This document shows, one piece after another, positions 5,839-9,775 of a stretch of 9,775 bases of DNA (its first letter is position 1; the number at the start of each line of letters is the position of its first letter). The notes under the pieces were generated by a model. That model made no database searches and was not told the DNA's origin. It saw nothing but the letters and a program-made list of their open reading frames with translations. Position numbers and translations under genes: made by a program. The stretch is from Actinomycetota bacterium (GTDB taxonomy: Bacteria > Actinomycetota > Actinomycetes > S36-B12), in contig RGQW01000058.1 in assembly GCA_010029945.1 (NCBI GenBank), positions 1 to 9,775 on the forward strand, written 5' to 3'.

Positions 5839-6477
5839 ATGCCGATCAGCGACCAGGCGCGCGCGCAGATGCGAGAAATCGCCGCTCGATATCCGAGCGC
5901 GCGCAGTGCCCTGCTACCGATGCTGCACCTGGCACAAAGTGAGGAAGATGCGATCACCACCGATGGCATCAATGCGTGCGCCGAAGTGCTGGGCATAACT
6001 CCCGCCGAAGTGACCGCGGTCGCCACCTTCTACACGATGTATAAGCGTGAGCGGGTCGGCAAACACCACATCGGTGTGTGCATCAACACGATGTGTGGGC
6101 TTCTTGGCGGAGATGCGGTGTGGGATGCCGTGGTCGAAGCCACCGGCGCATCCCACAACACCACGACGGCCGATGGTGAGTTTTTTCTCGAGCGGATCGA
6201 ATGTCAGGCGGCGTGCACCCATGCCCCGGTGATGACCGTCGACTGGGAATTCATGGATGACGTGACCCCGGCCAGCGCGGTAGAGATCCTGGACCGGTTG
6301 CGTCGCGGTGAGCAGGTGCAAGCGACGCGTGGACCGGTGATCCGAGACTTCGAAGCCACCGAGCGGACCCTCGCCTTCCCCGACGATGGACTGGCGGACG
6401 CTCCGAGCGTCGACGACAAAATGCTCGCCGGTTTGAAGATCGCACGCGAACAACGAATGCAGGGAGGGAATGCCTGA
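5839..6477 (+). CDS. nuoE: NADH-quinone oxidoreductase subunit E
   Basis: This 212-residue (24-kDa type) subunit of the NADH dehydrogenase module carries the off-path [2Fe-2S] cluster N1a. It has a thioredoxin-like fold in known structures. The ligands are visible as Cys81 and Cys86 (VCINTMCGLLG) and Cys122 and Cys126 (ECQAACTHAPV). An N-terminal helical region ends in TAVATFYTMY (59-68), typical of the family. After about residue 165 there is a charged tail of roughly 45 residues, longer than in E. coli. The start has GGAGAG 9 nt upstream (5824-5829). The 23-bp gap after nuoD is the largest within the operon and shows no promoter or terminator. The stop overlaps the nuoF ATG by one base. Confidence 0.96.
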   Translation: MPISDQARAQMREIAARYPSARSALLPMLHLAQSEEDAITTDGINACAEVLGITPAEVTAVATFYTMYKRERVGKHHIGVCINTMCGLLGGDAVWDAVVEATGASHNTTTADGEFFLERIECQAACTHAPVMTVDWEFMDDVTPASAVEILDRLRRGEQVQATRGPVIRDFEATERTLAFPDDGLADAPSVDDKMLAGLKIAREQRMQGGNA

Positions 6478-7787
6478 TGGCTACGCCACTGACTCCGGTT
6501 ATCACCGAACATTGGGATCGCCCCGACCTTTACACCCTCGATGGCTACCGAGCCGTGGGTGGCTACCAGGCCCTGGACAAGGCACTCGGTAGCGATCCGG
6601 ACGACATCATCACGACCGTGAAAGACGCCGGTTTGCGAGGGCGCGGCGGAGCGGGCTTTCCCACCGGCTTGAAGTGGAGTTTCGTTCCGCAAGGTGACGG
6701 CAAGCCGCACTATCTCGTGGTGAACGCGGACGAGTCCGAGCCTGGTGCGTGCAAGGACATTCCCATCATGATGGCCAACCCGCACGCCTTGATCGAGGGC
6801 GTGATCATCACGTCCTTCGCTATTCGCGCCAACCACGCATTCATCTACATCCGCGGTGAAGTCCCCAACGCCGTTCGCAAAGTGGAGTTCGCGGTCAAGC
6901 AAGCCAGGGAAGCAGGGCTCATCGGGAAGAACATCAAGGGCAGTGGATTCGACCTCGATGTTGTTGTCCACTCAGGTGCCGGCGCCTACATCTGCGGTGA
7001 GGAAACTGCCCTGCTTGACAGCCTTGAGGGTTATCGCGGGCAGCCCCGACTGAAGCCGCCCTTCCCGGCGGTTGCCGGACTGTACGCATCGCCGACGGTC
7101 ATCAACAATGTCGAGACGATTGCGAACATTCCCTACATCGTGGACCGGGGCGTGGAGTGGTTCCGTGGCTTCGGAACCGAAAAGTCACCGGGCTTCAAGG
7201 TGTTCGCCGTCTCCGGGCATGTGAATCGGCCAGGGATCTACGAGGCGCCGCTGGGAATCACCATGCGCGAACTGCTCGATTACGCCGGTGGTATGCGCGA
7301 CGGCAGCTCAGTGAAGTTCTGGCTTCCAGGTGGATCGTCGGTTCCGCTGCTCACCGACGAGCACCTCGATCTCCCACTCACCTACGAGGCGATGGCCGAG
7401 GCAGGGACCATGCTCGGCACCGGAACTCCCATGGTGTTCGACCAAACCGTGAGCGTCGTCAAGGCCGTCACGAGGTGGCTGGAGTTCTACAAGCACGAGT
7501 CCTGCGGTAAGTGCACGCCGTGCCGCGAGGGCACCTACTGGATCACCGGGGTGTTGGAGAAGTTCGAGCACGGGCAGGGTCAGCAGGCCGAGATGGAAAC
7601 CCTCACGGATCTGTGCGGGCAGATCGCTGGGCGTTCCTTCTGTGCTCTCGGAGATGCCGCCGCTACCCCGTACCCGGCGGCGATGAAGTACTTCCGCGAA
7701 GAATTCGAGGCATCCACTCACACATCTGCCGACGAGCAGTTCGATCCCATCGCCTCGTACGTATTCGCGGCAGCGGGGGTTCGATGA
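6477..7787 (+). CDS. nuoF: NADH-quinone oxidoreductase subunit F (NADH- and FMN-binding)
   Basis: This 436-residue (51-kDa type) subunit is where NADH is oxidised: electrons pass to FMN and then to the [4Fe-4S] cluster N3. The glycine-rich GLRGRGGAGFPTGLKW (52-67) and NADESEPGACKD (83-94) bind NADH and FMN. GAGAYICGEETALLDSLEG starts at residue 167. The N3 ligands are Cys343, Cys346 and Cys349 (SCGKCTPCREG) plus Cys389 (FCALGDAA). The length is normal. GGGAGGG lies 8 nt before the ATG, which overlaps the nuoE stop. The end overlaps nuoG by four bases. All ligands expected of an active enzyme are in place. Confidence 0.98.
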   Translation: MATPLTPVITEHWDRPDLYTLDGYRAVGGYQALDKALGSDPDDIITTVKDAGLRGRGGAGFPTGLKWSFVPQGDGKPHYLVVNADESEPGACKDIPIMMANPHALIEGVIITSFAIRANHAFIYIRGEVPNAVRKVEFAVKQAREAGLIGKNIKGSGFDLDVVVHSGAGAYICGEETALLDSLEGYRGQPRLKPPFPAVAGLYASPTVINNVETIANIPYIVDRGVEWFRGFGTEKSPGFKVFAVSGHVNRPGIYEAPLGITMRELLDYAGGMRDGSSVKFWLPGGSSVPLLTDEHLDLPLTYEAMAEAGTMLGTGTPMVFDQTVSVVKAVTRWLEFYKHESCGKCTPCREGTYWITGVLEKFEHGQGQQAEMETLTDLCGQIAGRSFCALGDAAATPYPAAMKYFREEFEASTHTSADEQFDPIASYVFAAAGVR

Positions 7788-9775
7788 CCATCACCAACGA
7801 GCCCGGCGCGGAGCTGGACTCCAGACCCGACCTCGTCAGCGTCATCGTCGACGGGGTTGCCGTGTCTGTGCCGGCTGGGACCCTCGTCATCCGTGCTGCG
7901 GAAATGCTCGGTATCGAAATTCCCCGCTTCTGTGACCACCCGCTGCTCGATCCGGTTGCCGCCTGTCGGGCGTGCCTGATCGAGATCGAGGGTGTTCCCA
8001 AGCCGCAGCCGGCCTGCGCCCAGGTTGTTTCCGACGGCATGCAGGTGCGAACGCAGCTCAGTTCCGACGTTGCGCGGGAAGCGCAAGAGGGCGTCATGGA
8101 GTTCCTGCTACTCAACCATCCTCTGGATTGCCCCGTGTGCGACAAGGGCGGTGAGTGTCCGCTGCAGAACCAGGCGATGAGCATTGGTCGACCCGAATCG
8201 CGCTTCACCGAAGACAAGAGGACGTTCGACAAGCCGATCAACGTCAGTGCTCAGGTGCTCCTCGACAGAGAGCGGTGTGTGTCGTGTGCTCGCTGCACGC
8301 GTTTCGCCGATCAGATAGCCGGCGACTCCATGCTCGAGCTCTTGGAGCGCGGAGCACAACAGCAGGTGGGCACCGCTGACGACGAGCCGTTCGATTCTTA
8401 TTTCTCCGGAAACACGATCCAGATCTGCCCGGTCGGTGCGTTGACGAGTGCGACGTATCGCTTCCGGGCGCGTCCTTTCGACCTCGTATCGGTTCCGACA
8501 TCGTGTGAGCACTGCGCATCCGGGTGTTCACTGCGCACGGACTACCGCCGATCCACCATCACCCGCCGGCTGGCCTGGGATGAGCCGCAGGTCAACGAGG
8601 AGTGGAACTGCGACAAAGGCCGCTTCGCCTTCTCGTACATGCAGCAGGGCCGGATCGAGTGGCCGATGGTCCGCGAAAACGGTGAACTACGCGTTGCGTC
8701 GTGGCCGGAGGCAATTGGCGTAGCCGCGCAGGGCTTGCGGGCGGCCGGGTCCGATACCGCGGTGCTCGTCGGGGGCCGCTCCACCGTGGAGGACGCCTAC
8801 GCCTACGCCCGATTCGCCCGGGTGGCGCTCGGAACGGACGACATTGACTTTCGGGCCCGCGCACATTCGGATGAGGAGCGAGATTTCCTTGCCGCCTATG
8901 TCGCTGGCAGCCCGATGCGGGTCGAATACGCCGACCTCGAAGCAGCGCCCGCAGTGCTCCTCGTGGCTTTCGAGCCGGAGGATGAATCTCCGATCGTGTT
9001 CTTGCGGCTACGCAAAGCGTCCGCATCCGGTACCCGAGTGTTTTCGTTGGGCGCAGGTGCCAGCCGGGGTCTGAGCAAGATGAACGGAGCGTTGATCCCT
9101 GCTGTGCCGGGCGATGAAGCCAGCGCGTTGGCCGACCTGCCAGCCGAGATCCGCGAAGCACTCGCGGCACCGGGAGCGGTCATCATGATGGGCGAGCGAG
9201 TCGCGAGCGCTCCGGGAGCCTGCGCCGCGGCTGTCGCATTGGCGCAGGAAACGGGCGCGGCGCTGTCGTGGGTTCCGCGGCGAGCGGGAGAGCGAGGCGC
9301 ACTGGACGCCGGCGCCCTCGCCGGTCTGTTGCCCGGCGGTCGTCCGATCGATGATCCACTTGCCCGGCAGCAGTCAGCCGACGCCTGGGGAGTCGATCCG
9401 TCGTCTCTTCCGCACCGTGGGCTCAGCGGTGATGCACTCCTTTCTTCACTGCGTTCGGGTGCCCGCCGCGCGGCCCTCGTGGGCGGCGTCGAAGCCGCGG
9501 ACTATCCGGACGATCTCATTGCCTCGCTCGGTGGTGTCGACTTCGTCGTATCGATTGAGAATCATCATTCGGCCGTGACGGAAATCGCTGACGTGGTACT
9601 CCCGGTGGCTGTCGTGAGTGAGAAGGCGGGAACGTTCCTCGATTGGGAAGGGCGTCCGCGCCCCTTCGGTCAGGTATTCCGCGATGCGATGCGTGACTCC
9701 GATGCTGCTGTCCTGGCGATGCTGGCCGAACAGTGGCAGATCCCCGCTCCGAGCAGTGTGTCGGAGCTTCGCGCC
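7784..9775 (+). CDS. nuoG: NADH-quinone oxidoreductase subunit G (3' truncated by window edge)
   Basis: The frame is open from ATG 7784 to the right edge (664 residues); family members are usually about 800 or longer. NuoG holds the iron-sulfur chain after NuoF. Visible ligands are N1b: Cys50, Cys61, Cys64, Cys78; N5: His112, Cys116, Cys119, Cys125; N4: Cys165, Cys168, Cys171, Cys215; and N7: Cys241, Cys244, Cys248, Cys276. The order is a ferredoxin-like domain, the His-Cys3 domain, then a molybdopterin-oxidoreductase-like domain. The latter contains SIENHHSAVTEIADVVLPVA and EKAGTFLDWEGRPRPF near residues 590-630. The middle (about 300-560) is Ala-rich and poorly conserved. The ATG overlaps the nuoF stop as ATGA, and only a G-rich stretch (7775-7779) precedes it, consistent with coupled translation. 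Confidence 0.96.
   Translation, partial: MTITNEPGAELDSRPDLVSVIVDGVAVSVPAGTLVIRAAEMLGIEIPRFCDHPLLDPVAACRACLIEIEGVPKPQPACAQVVSDGMQVRTQLSSDVAREAQEGVMEFLLLNHPLDCPVCDKGGECPLQNQAMSIGRPESRFTEDKRTFDKPINVSAQVLLDRERCVSCARCTRFADQIAGDSMLELLERGAQQQVGTADDEPFDSYFSGNTIQICPVGALTSATYRFRARPFDLVSVPTSCEHCASGCSLRTDYRRSTITRRLAWDEPQVNEEWNCDKGRFAFSYMQQGRIEWPMVRENGELRVASWPEAIGVAAQGLRAAGSDTAVLVGGRSTVEDAYAYARFARVALGTDDIDFRARAHSDEERDFLAAYVAGSPMRVEYADLEAAPAVLLVAFEPEDESPIVFLRLRKASASGTRVFSLGAGASRGLSKMNGALIPAVPGDEASALADLPAEIREALAAPGAVIMMGERVASAPGACAAAVALAQETGAALSWVPRRAGERGALDAGALAGLLPGGRPIDDPLARQQSADAWGVDPSSLPHRGLSGDALLSSLRSGARRAALVGGVEAADYPDDLIASLGGVDFVVSIENHHSAVTEIADVVLPVAVVSEKAGTFLDWEGRPRPFGQVFRDAMRDSDAAVLAMLAEQWQIPAPSSVSELRA

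Overview
The window reads as ordinary chromosome of an actinobacterium (Actinomycetota). The base composition is moderately GC-rich, GTG and TTG start codons are used, Shine-Dalgarno (SD) sequences are purine-rich, and the gene order joins menaquinone genes to a nuo operon with separate nuoC and nuoD. A Micrococcales or Dermatophilaceae-like source is a guess only. I found no mobile elements, RNA genes, CRISPR arrays or signs of horizontal transfer.

Left part (1-2670), menaquinone biosynthesis: the 3' part of menD (+, cut by the window edge) runs tail to tail into an isochorismate synthase gene, menF (-). MenF makes the isochorismate that MenD consumes. menF is head to head with menG (+), the demethylmenaquinone methyltransferase that performs the last methylation. 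The menD and menF stop codons are 11 bp apart, and the menF and menG starts are 30 bp apart, so promoters and terminators here must lie inside neighbouring coding sequence.

Middle (2671-2843): a 173-bp gap holds what looks like the nuo control region. It has a good -35/-10 pair, a perfect inverted repeat in the promoter spacer, and just downstream a 16-bp palindrome resembling the NADH-sensing Rex repressor operator. A leader of about 110 nt and a GAGGAG ribosome site come before the GTG start of nuoA.

Right part (2844-9775), respiratory complex I (NADH:menaquinone oxidoreductase): nuoA-nuoB-nuoC-nuoD-nuoE-nuoF-nuoG lie in the standard order, with 1-4 nt overlaps or gaps of 1 and 23 nt. nuoG runs off the right edge. 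All expected iron-sulfur ligands are visible: N2 in NuoB, N1a in NuoE, N3 in NuoF, and N1b, N5, N4 and N7 in NuoG. The quinone-site His and Tyr of NuoD are also present.

The window therefore links synthesis of the electron carrier (menaquinone) with the enzyme that reduces it. I see no evidence of a new biological system. The most useful observation is the candidate Rex site at the nuo promoter; the compact men gene arrangement and the TTG start of nuoC are secondary.
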